From assembly GCA_028688015.1 (NCBI GenBank), contig JAQTZB010000003.1, forward strand, positions 331,411-395,410: 64,000 nt of DNA. The letters are read 5' to 3'. Below the pieces are notes generated by a model. The model worked only from the letters and a program-made list of their open reading frames with translations. It made no database searches and was not told where the DNA came from. The DNA comes from Elusimicrobiales bacterium. GTDB lineage: Bacteria > Elusimicrobiota > Elusimicrobia > Elusimicrobiales > UBA9959. This document shows, in pieces, positions 8,787-16,094 of the stretch; the stretch's first letter is position 1; the number at the start of each line of letters is the position of its first letter. The position numbers were made by a program, and so were the translations under genes.

Positions 8787-8811
8787 GTAAAATACCAGCC
8801 CCTGGTACAGC

Positions 8812-8973
8812 TTATTTGTTGTCGTTATTGCCGTTAGACCAGCTCACGTCCGAGGCCGTATCGACGCCGCCGCTGACCTGCTCCTGGTTGGAGGTCAAGG
8901 CCGACTGGGCCGCGAAAGCAACGGACGAGATCGGCAGCAGGGCCAGCGCTATCAGGATAATCTTTTTAACCAT
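8812..8973 (-). CDS. Small secreted peptide, candidate radical SAM substrate (cassette 2)
   Basis: 53 aa from the ATG at 8973, which has an AAGGGGGAA ribosome binding site; a longer frame adds 11 residues before it without such a site. Residues 1-21 are a Sec-type signal peptide (MVKKIIL..., ending SVAFA). The predicted mature 32 residues begin AQSAL, contain SGGVDT and end SWSNGNNDNK: polar, Asn/Ser-rich, no Cys. It shares VAFAA, SAL and SGGVxT with the peptide at 2552-2731. It is first in the minus-strand operon with its own terminator, as expected for a precursor needed in excess. WSN fits the three-residue pattern of some radical SAM cyclophanes, but the sister peptide lacks it. Confidence 0.72.
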   Translation of the reverse strand: MVKKIILIALALLPISSVAFAAQSALTSNQEQVSGGVDTASDVSWSNGNNDNK

Positions 8974-9004
8974 TGTAAGTTCCCCCTTATGACTAGTCTT
9001 GTAC

Positions 9005-9033
9005 ATTTTATCAAATCTTCGCTAAAGGCGCAA
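9005..9033 (-). promoter_or_regulatory. Candidate promoter of peptide gene 2
   Basis: On the minus strand, TTGCGC (9028-9033), a 17-nt spacer and TAAAAT (9005-9010) precede the peptide ATG by about 30 nt. The -10 box is good and the -35 box weak. Confidence 0.45.
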
Positions 9034-9040
9034 TTTCAAC

Positions 9041-9146
9041 AAAAAAGGGAAAGCAAAAAAATGTTTTGCTTTCCCTGGGTACATCCGGTTACGGCCGGAT
9101 CGTGGATACTCTGGGGCCAATCCCCCAAATTACAAGGAAGTGCTAC
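9041..9146 (-). ncRNA. Candidate small RNA or leader ending in an intrinsic terminator
   Basis: On the minus strand an extended -10 (TGTTATACT, around 9153-9161) is followed by two small hairpins (GGGG/CCCC; ATCCGG/CCGGAT) and a strong terminator: 12-bp stem GGGAAAGCAAAA with TTTTGCTTTCCC, 5-nt loop and a T6 run at about 9046-9041. No credible ORF lies between. The transcript would be about 105 nt and end 68 nt before the peptide gene start at 8973, so it is either a stand-alone sRNA or an attenuated leader of the peptide operon. I recognise no known RNA family. This and the promoter are all I see in the roughly 380 bases between 8973 and 9356. Confidence 0.4.
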
Positions 9147-9355
9147 ATTACTAGTATAACAGACGGCGCCTGTCTTGGGTAGGGTCCTTGGACCCAGAAG
9201 CGCATAGGTCCTTTTCCGGAACGCGTTTTGGGGCCCGGCGCAGCGGTGCGGGGCCGGGAGTCGTCCAATAATGTATGATATTCCCGCCGGGTTCACTGAT
9301 AGCGGGCTGGAGGCAGTCCGGCCCTTCCGGGGAACAAAGACGGCTTGCCGGGAAC

Positions 9356-10093
9356 ATGAAACTTAAAGCTATACTGCAACTTGTCTTTCCGCTCCTGCTG
9401 TCCTTCGCGGCCGCGGCCTGTTCCCTTCCGCGGGCGGAGCAAGCGGAGCCCGCCAAGGCGGCCGCTCCGCGCAGTTTCAACTATCTGCCTCCGGAGCGGT
9501 TCGCCGCCTTGCCTTTCCAGCCCCCCCCGGAGGCGGCCTCAGAGGGGCAGGCGGCGGACCTGGCCGCCGTACTGGCCTGGCAGGAAAAGCGCACCCGGGC
9601 TGACTGCGAGCGGGCGGCCGCCGCCTCTTCCTTGTCCTTCGACTCTTTCTGGGGCGCCGAAAGTCCTTTCGGGCCCGCGCAGGAAGGAGAAGTAAAGGAA
9701 TTCTTTGGCCTCGTGGCCTCCGACCTGGGCAAGGCCGTTACCGCGGTAAAGGACCGCTGGCGTCGGCCGCGGCCCTATGAGGCCTATCCCGGCCTGGTGA
9801 ACCCCTGCATCGGCCGGAGCTCCGGCCCTTCCTACCCCAGCGGCCACGCCGCCTTCGCCCGCGTGTTCGCGCTGGTGCTGGCCGACATCGCCCCGGAAAA
9901 GAAGGGCGCGTTCTTCGCGAAAGCCGGGGAGATAGCGGAGAGCCGCGTCATCAGCGGGGTTCATTACCCGACGGACGTCGCCGCGGGCGTGTCCTTCGGC
10001 GAGATTTACCACGCCGAGTTGCTCAAGTCGGGAGACTATCTCACCGGAATCGAGAGAATGAAAGCGCTGCGCGCTTGCGGCAGCGCTCCGTAG
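9356..10093 (+). CDS. PAP2/class A acid phosphatase-like lipoprotein
   Basis: 245 aa from ATG 9356 (preceded by GCCGGGAA). The start gives a lipoprotein signal, MKLKAILQ... ending FAAAAC. The phosphatase signature is complete: K-x6-RP in KDRWRRPRP, PSGHAAF, and SRVISGVHYPTD supplying the Arg, His and Asp of the third motif. The enzyme should remove phosphate from small or lipid-linked phosphates on the outer face of a membrane. It lies 23 nt upstream of an SBP-like lipoprotein and a hybrid kinase, apparently in one operon. Whether phosphatase activity has any part in the sensing module is unknown. Confidence 0.88.
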   Translation: MKLKAILQLVFPLLLSFAAAACSLPRAEQAEPAKAAAPRSFNYLPPERFAALPFQPPPEAASEGQAADLAAVLAWQEKRTRADCERAAAASSLSFDSFWGAESPFGPAQEGEVKEFFGLVASDLGKAVTAVKDRWRRPRPYEAYPGLVNPCIGRSSGPSYPSGHAAFARVFALVLADIAPEKKGAFFAKAGEIAESRVISGVHYPTDVAAGVSFGEIYHAELLKSGDYLTGIERMKALRACGSAP

Positions 10094-10116
10094 ATTTGTT
10101 AGTATGCTAAAGGAAA

Positions 10117-11523
10117 ATGGCTGTTCATCGCTGTAAAAACGGGGCCATGGCCCTGGTGGCTTTCGCCCTGGCACTCTGCGGTTGCCGTGGGGAAAAGACC
10201 GCGCGCTGGGAGGTCCTGCTGATGGGGCTGCCCACGGAAGTCCGCGCCTCCAAGGCGTCGGAAGGCCCCATGTACTATATACTGAAGCAGACGCACGAGC
10301 CGCTTTTCCGCAGGGACGACGGGGAGAACTATAGCTCCAGGCTCCTTACGACATGGAGCAGGAGTGTCCGATCCGACCGCTACCGCTTCTGCCCCGACAC
10401 CTCGAAGCGGTTCAGCGAGGCCAGGCCCTTCAGCGCCGACTATTTCTACAGGTACATCGAGGCCGTTACCGCGAGGTACGGCCGCCAGTTCGTGGTGAAG
10501 CGGGGCTCCGGATGCGTGGAGGTGAGCTTTGACTCCAGCCAGAAAAAATACCTGGACTTCCTCACTTTGTATGAGAACGCGCCGACCGAAAACCAGTCCG
10601 GCTCGGTCGAAGTCGGGCTCGGGGAATTTTACGTGAGCGGCATGGGGGACGGCACCATAACGCTCAAGCGCAAAAGCCGCGTCGCCGGCGGCTTTGCCGA
10701 GATAGTCCTCAGGGAATATTTTCCCGCGAAGTCCAAAAGTTACGACTATGCGGGTATTTCCGATTTTAACAAGGTCCCGTTCACGGACATTCCGCCGGAA
10801 GCGATGCGCGGTCATTACGGCTTCAGCAACATCGAACTTCATTCCGACGTCCTGATGATAAACCACCCGGATATCGCGGTCAGGGAACGGATCTACAATT
10901 GCCTGGACGCGTCTAAATTCCGCAGCTCTTTCTTCGTGGAAAAGAGATTTTTTAATAATATAAAAAATATCCTCCCCGTCGGCATAGCGGGCGCGGCCGC
11001 AGGCCTGCCGCGGCAAAACTGCGGCTCCGGAGCGCGGTATTCAGGCGGCCGCCCGGAAGTGGTGCTGTTTAACCACCGCAACAATAATTTCAAACAGCTG
11101 GAGGAGATAGCCGGAGAGTTCAACGCCAGGACCGGCCTGAAGTTAAAGGTCTTCAGCCGCTCCCCTCTGGAGCTGGGAAAGCTGCTGGATAAAACCCCCC
11201 GGCCTTACAACCTGGTGGTGATAAACCTGGGGACCTCGCTGCCGGAATACAGGCTCTTCTTCTCTTATTTTGTCCGGCCGGACGGATATTTCGATTCCCC
11301 CGATCCTGGGCTGAAGCGGCTTTACGCCGAGATCCTGAAAGAGGCGGACCCCGAAAAAGAGAGCCTGCTGGCGGCGCGCTTCGTGAGCGAGCTTCAGCGA
11401 CTGTATCTGGCGCTGCCCCTGTCCCAGAACGTCCGCGAACTTTACTATCCTAAAAGCATAAAAAACCTTTATGTCGGGCGGGAATTTGTGGAAACCCCGG
11501 CGGTGGCGGACTTCAGATGGTGA
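10117..11523 (+). CDS. SBP-like lipoprotein (family 5 related, module 3)
   Basis: 468 aa. The N-terminus has a lipobox (LALCGC, Cys at about 23), so it is a predicted lipoprotein. The domain follows the oligopeptide-binding plan: THEPLFRR, then a TWSRS region, KRFSEARPFSADYF and a C-terminal ALPLSQNVRELY stretch. It is more diverged than the two other SBPs of the locus. Its stop overlaps the ATG of the hybrid kinase at 11517 by 7 nt, so the two proteins are translationally coupled. That coupling is the best evidence in the window that these SBPs work with the kinases. No permease genes are present. Confidence 0.75.
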   Translation: MAVHRCKNGAMALVAFALALCGCRGEKTARWEVLLMGLPTEVRASKASEGPMYYILKQTHEPLFRRDDGENYSSRLLTTWSRSVRSDRYRFCPDTSKRFSEARPFSADYFYRYIEAVTARYGRQFVVKRGSGCVEVSFDSSQKKYLDFLTLYENAPTENQSGSVEVGLGEFYVSGMGDGTITLKRKSRVAGGFAEIVLREYFPAKSKSYDYAGISDFNKVPFTDIPPEAMRGHYGFSNIELHSDVLMINHPDIAVRERIYNCLDASKFRSSFFVEKRFFNNIKNILPVGIAGAAAGLPRQNCGSGARYSGGRPEVVLFNHRNNNFKQLEEIAGEFNARTGLKLKVFSRSPLELGKLLDKTPRPYNLVVINLGTSLPEYRLFFSYFVRPDGYFDSPDPGLKRLYAEILKEADPEKESLLAARFVSELQRLYLALPLSQNVRELYYPKSIKNLYVGREFVETPAVADFRW

Positions 11524-13196
11524 AACTTTTCATCCGCATCCTCGCCTACAACTGGCGGCACTACGCGGCCGCGGTGCTGGTGTTCGTGGCCTTCTGGCAG
11601 GGTTTTTCAGCCTTCTCCGCCGTGCGGGTGGCCGACGACAAGCTGCTGACGGCGATGCGGCAGAACGCGGCCTACTTCGAGAAGGCCTTCCTTGAGGGCG
11701 ACGTGTTCGAGACGCAGCGCATCATGTGGCGCATCAAGAACGACAATATCAAACGCCTCACTTTCCATCCCGTGCACTTCGAGGGCAGCCGCTGGATCTT
11801 CAAGGAGGCCATCGTCGGTAATCTCTACGACCGGCCGCGCGCGCAGATAACTCATGACGTGCCCTTCATCTCCAACGGCGCTGAGCTGGGGCGGCTGGAG
11901 TACGTGATAGACCTGGTGGACGTGAACGCCGCGGTGTTCGGCGAAAACTATATCCTGTTCATTACCGTGGTCTTCTTCTTCCTGAGCCTGCTTATCCTCT
12001 CCAACATGGGCGCCATCCAGACCCTGGCGGCCATAGAGCGCTCAGTGAACGAGATAAATTCCCTGACCGATTCCGGCAAGGGCGACATCATCCGCGAGTC
12101 GATTAAAAAGAACATCGCGCGGCTGCCGGCGGGCATCATCGGCACGCCATTCGCGCAGATGACGGAGAGAATGAGCGACGCGCTGGGCCAGGCCGCCCGG
12201 CTGGAGAGCGAACTAGCCGTCAGCAAGGCCACCGCCGACATGGCCGCGCAGGTGGCGCACGATGTCAGGTCACCGCTGGCTGCGCTGGGGGCGGCGGCCA
12301 AGGGCCTGAACCTGCCCGAAGAGCAGCGCACGCTGATAGACGGAGCCATCGGCCGCATGCAGGGCATAGCCGACGACCTGCTGCAGCGCTACCGCGCCCC
12401 GGGCGCGGCGGTAAAATCCAAAGTCGAGACGCACGCGCTGGCCGGGCTGATAGAGCAGGTGATAGCGGAGAAGCGCCTGCAGCACAAGGACAAAGCCGGG
12501 GTAAAAATTAATTTTGAAGACGCCGCGCGCGGCGCCAAGGCCGCGGTGGACGCGAAAGAGCTGCAGCGCATGGTTTCCAACCTGCTTAATAATTCCGTGG
12601 AGGCCTTCGCCGGCCCCGGCACCGTGAGCGTGCGCCTGGCGGCGCAAGACGGCAAAGTGCTGCTGGTTGTCGCGGACGACGGCAAGGGCATCCCGCAGGA
12701 AGTGCTGGCTAAGCTCGGTCAAAAAGGCGAGACGCACGGCAAGGCCGGCGGCACCGGCCTGGGCCTGTATCACGCGCGGACTGCCGTGGAAAGCTGGGGC
12801 GGCTCGCTGAAGATAGCCTCCGAGCCCGGCAAGGGCACGGCCGTCAGCGTAACCCTGCCCGCCGCGGCCAGGCCGGCGGCCGGCCTGCGCGCCGCGCTGC
12901 TCGACGACGACGCGCTGGTGCACATGAACTGGCGGATGGCGGCGAAAGCCGCAGGCGCGGAACTCCAGTCCTTTAAAACTCCGGCTGAGTTCGCCGCCGC
13001 CGTGGAAAAACTGCCCCGCGATATCCCTTTATATATAGATTCCGAACTCGGCGACGGCGTTAAAGGCGAAGATATCGCCGTAGGCCTGCACGAGCGGGGC
13101 TTCAGCGATATCACCATGGCCACCGGCCACGCCGCCGAAAAATTCTCCAAGCTTCCCTGGCTTAAAATCGCCGGCAAAGAGCCGCCCTGGGCCTGA
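11517..13196 (+). CDS. Hybrid sensor histidine kinase with C-terminal receiver domain (module 3)
   Basis: 559 aa. A membrane helix lies at about 16-34, an extracytoplasmic region of about 105 residues follows, and a second helix at about 145-163. Then comes a linker, the phospho-acceptor H248 (QVAHDVRSPLAAL), an ATPase domain (NLLNNSVEAF, DDGKGIP, GTGLGLY) and a receiver-like domain (LLDDDALVHMNW, YIDSELG, ATGHAAEKF). From about residue 235 it is strikingly similar to the kinase at 4509-6101, including the last residues GKEPPWA, while the sensor halves differ. It overlaps the SBP gene by 7 nt. No DNA-binding regulator is adjacent, so the phosphorelay target lies elsewhere. Confidence 0.93.
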   Translation: MVKLFIRILAYNWRHYAAAVLVFVAFWQGFSAFSAVRVADDKLLTAMRQNAAYFEKAFLEGDVFETQRIMWRIKNDNIKRLTFHPVHFEGSRWIFKEAIVGNLYDRPRAQITHDVPFISNGAELGRLEYVIDLVDVNAAVFGENYILFITVVFFFLSLLILSNMGAIQTLAAIERSVNEINSLTDSGKGDIIRESIKKNIARLPAGIIGTPFAQMTERMSDALGQAARLESELAVSKATADMAAQVAHDVRSPLAALGAAAKGLNLPEEQRTLIDGAIGRMQGIADDLLQRYRAPGAAVKSKVETHALAGLIEQVIAEKRLQHKDKAGVKINFEDAARGAKAAVDAKELQRMVSNLLNNSVEAFAGPGTVSVRLAAQDGKVLLVVADDGKGIPQEVLAKLGQKGETHGKAGGTGLGLYHARTAVESWGGSLKIASEPGKGTAVSVTLPAAARPAAGLRAALLDDDALVHMNWRMAAKAAGAELQSFKTPAEFAAAVEKLPRDIPLYIDSELGDGVKGEDIAVGLHERGFSDITMATGHAAEKFSKLPWLKIAGKEPPWA

Positions 13197-13254
13197 GTCT
13201 GTCTTCCCCCCGCTGAAGGCTCCCAGCGCGCTGCGTGGCCCTGGGTGCCCGGCT

Positions 13255-13283
13255 TTGTAAAGCGCTTTCTAAAGTGCTAGAAT
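13255..13283 (+). promoter_or_regulatory. Promoter of tRNA-Ile2
   Basis: TTGTAA (13255-13260), 17-nt spacer, TAGAAT (13278-13283); predicted start about 20 nt before the tRNA. Confidence 0.6.
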
Positions 13284-13309
13284 GAAGGTTGAGCGGTTTT
13301 CAAATTTAA

Positions 13310-13383
13310 GGGCCCATAGCTCAGTTGGTTAGAGCAAGCGACTCATAATCGCTGGGTCGTAGGTTCAAGTCCTACTGGGCCCA
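13310..13383 (+). tRNA. tRNA-Ile2 with CAU anticodon (lysidine type)
   Basis: A full cloverleaf: acceptor GGGCCCA with TGGGCCC, D arm GCTCAGTTGGTTAGAGC, anticodon stem AGCGA/TCGCT with loop CTCATAA, T arm GTAGG/CCTAC. The anticodon CAU could mean Met, but the anticodon arm (GCGACTCATAATCGCT) and TTCAAGTCC match the tRNA-Ile2 type, in which C34 becomes lysidine to read AUA. CCA is not encoded. Confidence 0.9.
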
Positions 13384-13407
13384 GTTTTTACCGCGAAGCA
13401 GAAAAAA

Positions 13408-13436
13408 GGCCGTCCGGCTACTCCGGGCGGCCTTTT
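13408..13436. terminator. Bidirectional terminator
   Basis: GGCCGTCCGG (13408-13417) pairs with CCGGGCGGCC (13423-13432) with one wobble. TTTT follows on + (ending the tRNA transcript), and six As precede it, giving a T-run on - for the gene ending at 13453. Confidence 0.85.
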
Positions 13437-13452
13437 CATTGCGGTGCGCGGC

Positions 13453-14607
13453 TTACTTCTTTATAGCCTTATCTTTTTCGTAGGTATATTCCGCCTGCAG
13501 CGGGCCGCCGTCCTCGTAGACGCGCAGGCCTTTGAGCTCCCTGCCCTCGAAGATGAATTCCTTCTGCAGGCGGCCGTCCTTGGAGTAGGCCTTCACGCTG
13601 CCGTCCGGCAGCTTGCCTTCCAGTTCTATCAGGTTGTAGTCCTTGTCCAGGCGCGCGCGGCCCACGTGCTTGCCGTTGAGCCGGAAGTCGAAGCGCTCGC
13701 CGCGGGTCAGGCGGATGGTGCGCACGGTGACCTGCGAATCCTGGCCGCCGGCCAGTTCGGCCGCCGCCGCCGTGGCGGCTTTGCCGGCCGGGGGGGAGGC
13801 GGGGCGGCCGTCGGCGTAATACGCCTCGGAGGCCACTGCGCCGTCGGAGCCGTATTCTTTCTTCCAGCCGTTGAGCTTGTCGTTCTTATACTCGGCCTGC
13901 ATCAGCGGCCGGCCTTCTTCGGTGTAATACTTGAACAGGCCCTCGCGGCCACCCACGAAATAATAGGCTTCGGCCTGCGTGCCGCCCGAAGGGTAGAAAG
14001 ACTTCAGCGTGCCGTTGGCCTTGCCGCCCATCATGGTGCGCACGGTCTTCAGGGCGCCCTCGGGGTAATATTCGGTGTAGGTGCCGTCCGCCATCAGGCC
14101 CTCGGTGCCTGTCAGCGCGCCCTCGGGATTGTAGGTCTCGGTGGCCACTATGACCCCGTTTTCGGCATAGACCAGCAGCCGTGCTTCCGTGCTGACCAGG
14201 AGGGTCTGGAAGGTGAGCTTGGGAGCCGGGGCCACCAGGCCCTCCGGCGCTTCGGTAGAGAGCTCCACTGCGGGGGCCTGCGTAGAGGCGGCCACCTGCG
14301 CCGGCTGGGTGGTTGAGACCTCCACGCCCGCCTGGGCCTCGGTAGAGACCGCCACCTGCGCGGGCTGGCCTGTAGATATCTCCACCGGGGCCGCCGGCTG
14401 CGGGGCCGGGGCGGGCAGGGCGGCCTGCTGCTCCTGGATATCGGCCCGGTTGATGTTGAGCGAGCCGTATCTGGTCTTGACCATGACCACGCCGTCCATC
14501 TCGCCGGTAACCTCGCCTTCCAGGCGGCCGCCGTCTTTCAGTAGGAAAGTGTCAGCCAGGCACAGGCCGGGGGTGAGCAAGAAAATCAGGGGGATCAACT
14601 GTTTCAT
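13453..14607 (-). CDS. Secreted YwqK/MORN-repeat-type protein
   Basis: 384 aa. A Sec signal peptide (MKQLIPLIFLLTPGLCLA) is followed by a short domain (about 20-60) typical of proteins beginning DTFLLKDGGRLEGEV, then a Thr/Ser/Pro/Ala linker with repeated STxAP-like units (about 65-125). The C-terminal part has repeats of the type EYYPEGALK, SFYPSGG, KYYTEEGRP and KEYGSDGAV, as in toxin-antitoxin YwqK and MORN-like proteins. Function is unknown; such repeats are structural and occur in cell-surface proteins. The gene is monocistronic with the bidirectional terminator at its 3' end. Confidence 0.75.
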   Translation of the reverse strand: MKQLIPLIFLLTPGLCLADTFLLKDGGRLEGEVTGEMDGVVMVKTRYGSLNINRADIQEQQAALPAPAPQPAAPVEISTGQPAQVAVSTEAQAGVEVSTTQPAQVAASTQAPAVELSTEAPEGLVAPAPKLTFQTLLVSTEARLLVYAENGVIVATETYNPEGALTGTEGLMADGTYTEYYPEGALKTVRTMMGGKANGTLKSFYPSGGTQAEAYYFVGGREGLFKYYTEEGRPLMQAEYKNDKLNGWKKEYGSDGAVASEAYYADGRPASPPAGKAATAAAAELAGGQDSQVTVRTIRLTRGERFDFRLNGKHVGRARLDKDYNLIELEGKLPDGSVKAYSKDGRLQKEFIFEGRELKGLRVYEDGGPLQAEYTYEKDKAIKK

Positions 14608-14667
14608 AATAGTTTATTCTACCAAAGAAAACTCCCTCCTGGCGAAAAGGCGGGTCCTGAAAAACCC

Positions 14668-14696
14668 TTGACAGAAGGATACTATATGGGTATCAT
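14668..14696 (+). promoter_or_regulatory. Promoter and likely operator of the Rrf2 gene
   Basis: TTGACA (14668-14673), exactly 17 nt, TATCAT (14691-14696). The spacer and -10 box contain the dyad GATAC-N7-GTATC (14678-14694), a plausible autoregulatory site. The predicted start lies about 5 nt before the ATG at 14708, so the mRNA may be nearly leaderless. Confidence 0.7.
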
Positions 14697-14707
14697 TTAT
14701 AAATATT

Positions 14708-15103
14708 ATGAAACTGATAAACAGAGACGTAGATTACGCGGCGAGGGCGCTGGTCTTCATGGCCAGGGCCAATAAACCCACCGTCTCGGTGGCGCAAATG
14801 GAAGCGGAGGTCGGGGTCAGCCGCCCCTTCCTGCGCAAGACCCTGCAGAAACTGCATAAAGCGGGCATTCTGCAGGCCGTAAAGGGCAAGGGCGGCGGCT
14901 TCGCGCTGGCCCGCACCCCCCAGAATATCCGTCTCAGCGACCTGGTGGCGGTGCTGCAGGGGCCACTGAAGCTCAACGACTGCCTGTTCGACAGGAAACT
15001 GTGCCAGCACCACGGCGCCTGCCTGCTGCGGCACAAGATGGCGGCGGTGGAAACCCGCCTGCTGGCGGAGATAGACGCTATCACGGTGAGGGACCTGCTA
15101 TGA
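14708..15103 (+). CDS. Rrf2-family transcriptional regulator
   Basis: 131 aa with an N-terminal winged helix (DYAARALVFMARA, then VSRPFLRKTLQKLHKAGIL and KGKGGGFALA). Three cysteines, C92, C99 and C105, form a C-x6-C-x5-C pattern close to that used by IscR and NsrR to hold an Fe-S cluster, so it probably senses redox state, NO or Fe-S status. The -10 box ends 11 nt before the ATG and I see no ribosome binding site, which suggests leaderless translation. The stop overlaps the ATG of the downstream Fe-S protein, its likely target operon. Confidence 0.9.
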   Translation: MKLINRDVDYAARALVFMARANKPTVSVAQMEAEVGVSRPFLRKTLQKLHKAGILQAVKGKGGGFALARTPQNIRLSDLVAVLQGPLKLNDCLFDRKLCQHHGACLLRHKMAAVETRLLAEIDAITVRDLL

Positions 15104-15975
15104 AGACCAAGCGGCAAATGGTGAATATAGACGAGTCCAAGTGCGACGGCTGCGGCAACTGCGTGACCGGCTGCCACGAAGGCGCGCTGCAGGTGATAGA
15201 CGGCAAGGCCCGCCTGATCAGCGACCTGCTCTGCGACGGCCTGGGCGCCTGCATAGGCGAGTGCCCGCGGGGCGCCATCAAGATAGAGGAGCGCCTGGCC
15301 GAGCCCTACGACGAGGAAAAGGTCATGGCCGGCATGGTAAAGCACGGTCCGAATACCATCAAGGCGCATTTGAGCCACCTGCGCGACCACGGCCAGAAGG
15401 CTTTCCTGAAGCAAGGTTTCGATTATCTGAAAAAACACAATATACCCAATCCCCTGGAGGAAGAAATGGCGCACAAAGAGCATCACAAAGAGCACAAGCA
15501 CGGCGGGCACGAACCCTGCGGCTGCCCCGGCGGCCGGACCATGGACCTGCGCAGCGACTGCGGCGCGGACGACGGGCAGGATCCCGGCGCCAAGTCCCAG
15601 CTGCGGCAGTGGCCTGTGCAGCTGCACCTGGCCTCCCCGATGGCCCCGTACTTCCAGAAGGCCGACGTGGTGGTAGCGGCCGACTGCACCGCCTTCGCCT
15701 ACGGCAACTTCCACAACGACTTCATCAAGGGCAAGGCCATCGTGATCGCCTGTCCCAAGCTGGACGACGGGCAGGAGCTATACCTCGAAAAGCTCCAGGG
15801 GCTTATAGAGGACGCCAAAGTGAACACGCTGACCGTGGTCACTATGGAAGTGCCCTGCTGCGGCGGGCTGCTGGCCCTGGTCAAGCAGGCCGCGGCCGCG
15901 TCGAAGCGCAAGGTGCCGGTTAAGAGCGTAGTCATCGGCATCCAGGGCGGCGTCAAGAGCGAAGACTGGGCCTGA
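15100..15975 (+). CDS. 4Fe-4S ferredoxin-domain protein
   Basis: 291 aa. Two 4Fe-4S binding motifs lie near the N-terminus: CDGCGNCVTGC and CDGLGACIGEC. A His/Glu/Lys-rich linker (HKEHHKEHKHGGH, about 127-139) and a Cys-containing segment (CGCPGG) follow. The C-terminal half has a conserved-looking domain with CTAFAYG, IACPKLDDG and PCCGGL. Such proteins occur next to Rrf2 regulators; the electron partner is not known. The start overlaps the regulator's stop (ATGA), so both are made together and the Rrf2 protein probably controls this gene. Confidence 0.88.
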   Translation: MKTKRQMVNIDESKCDGCGNCVTGCHEGALQVIDGKARLISDLLCDGLGACIGECPRGAIKIEERLAEPYDEEKVMAGMVKHGPNTIKAHLSHLRDHGQKAFLKQGFDYLKKHNIPNPLEEEMAHKEHHKEHKHGGHEPCGCPGGRTMDLRSDCGADDGQDPGAKSQLRQWPVQLHLASPMAPYFQKADVVVAADCTAFAYGNFHNDFIKGKAIVIACPKLDDGQELYLEKLQGLIEDAKVNTLTVVTMEVPCCGGLLALVKQAAAASKRKVPVKSVVIGIQGGVKSEDWA

Positions 15976-16094
15976 GCGCGGATTAAGTCTGCGCGCGGAG
16001 CCGCAGGGGCTTTACCTCGGTGGCCCTTAACTGTAGAATATAGGCGGGCCGCTACCAGGCGGCGAAGCGTCTGTTTACGAGATCCCGGGGGACT

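Noticed and set aside
8815..8847. WSN in peptide 2 as proof of a three-residue cyclophane product
   Set aside because: The motif is short and the partner peptide has no aromatic residue in its mature part, so it cannot define the shared chemistry.
9036..9296. 86-aa minus-strand frame upstream of peptide 2
   Set aside because: It crosses the candidate sRNA and its terminator and has no ribosome binding site or signal.
13310..13383. Integration site for the accessory locus at tRNA-Ile2
   Set aside because: The locus lies on the 5' side of the tRNA, and I find no copy of the tRNA 3' end near 1480, so tRNA-directed integration is not supported.
13310..13383. Initiator or elongator tRNA-Met
   Set aside because: The CAU anticodon fits, but the anticodon arm and TTCAAGTCC pattern match tRNA-Ile2 better.
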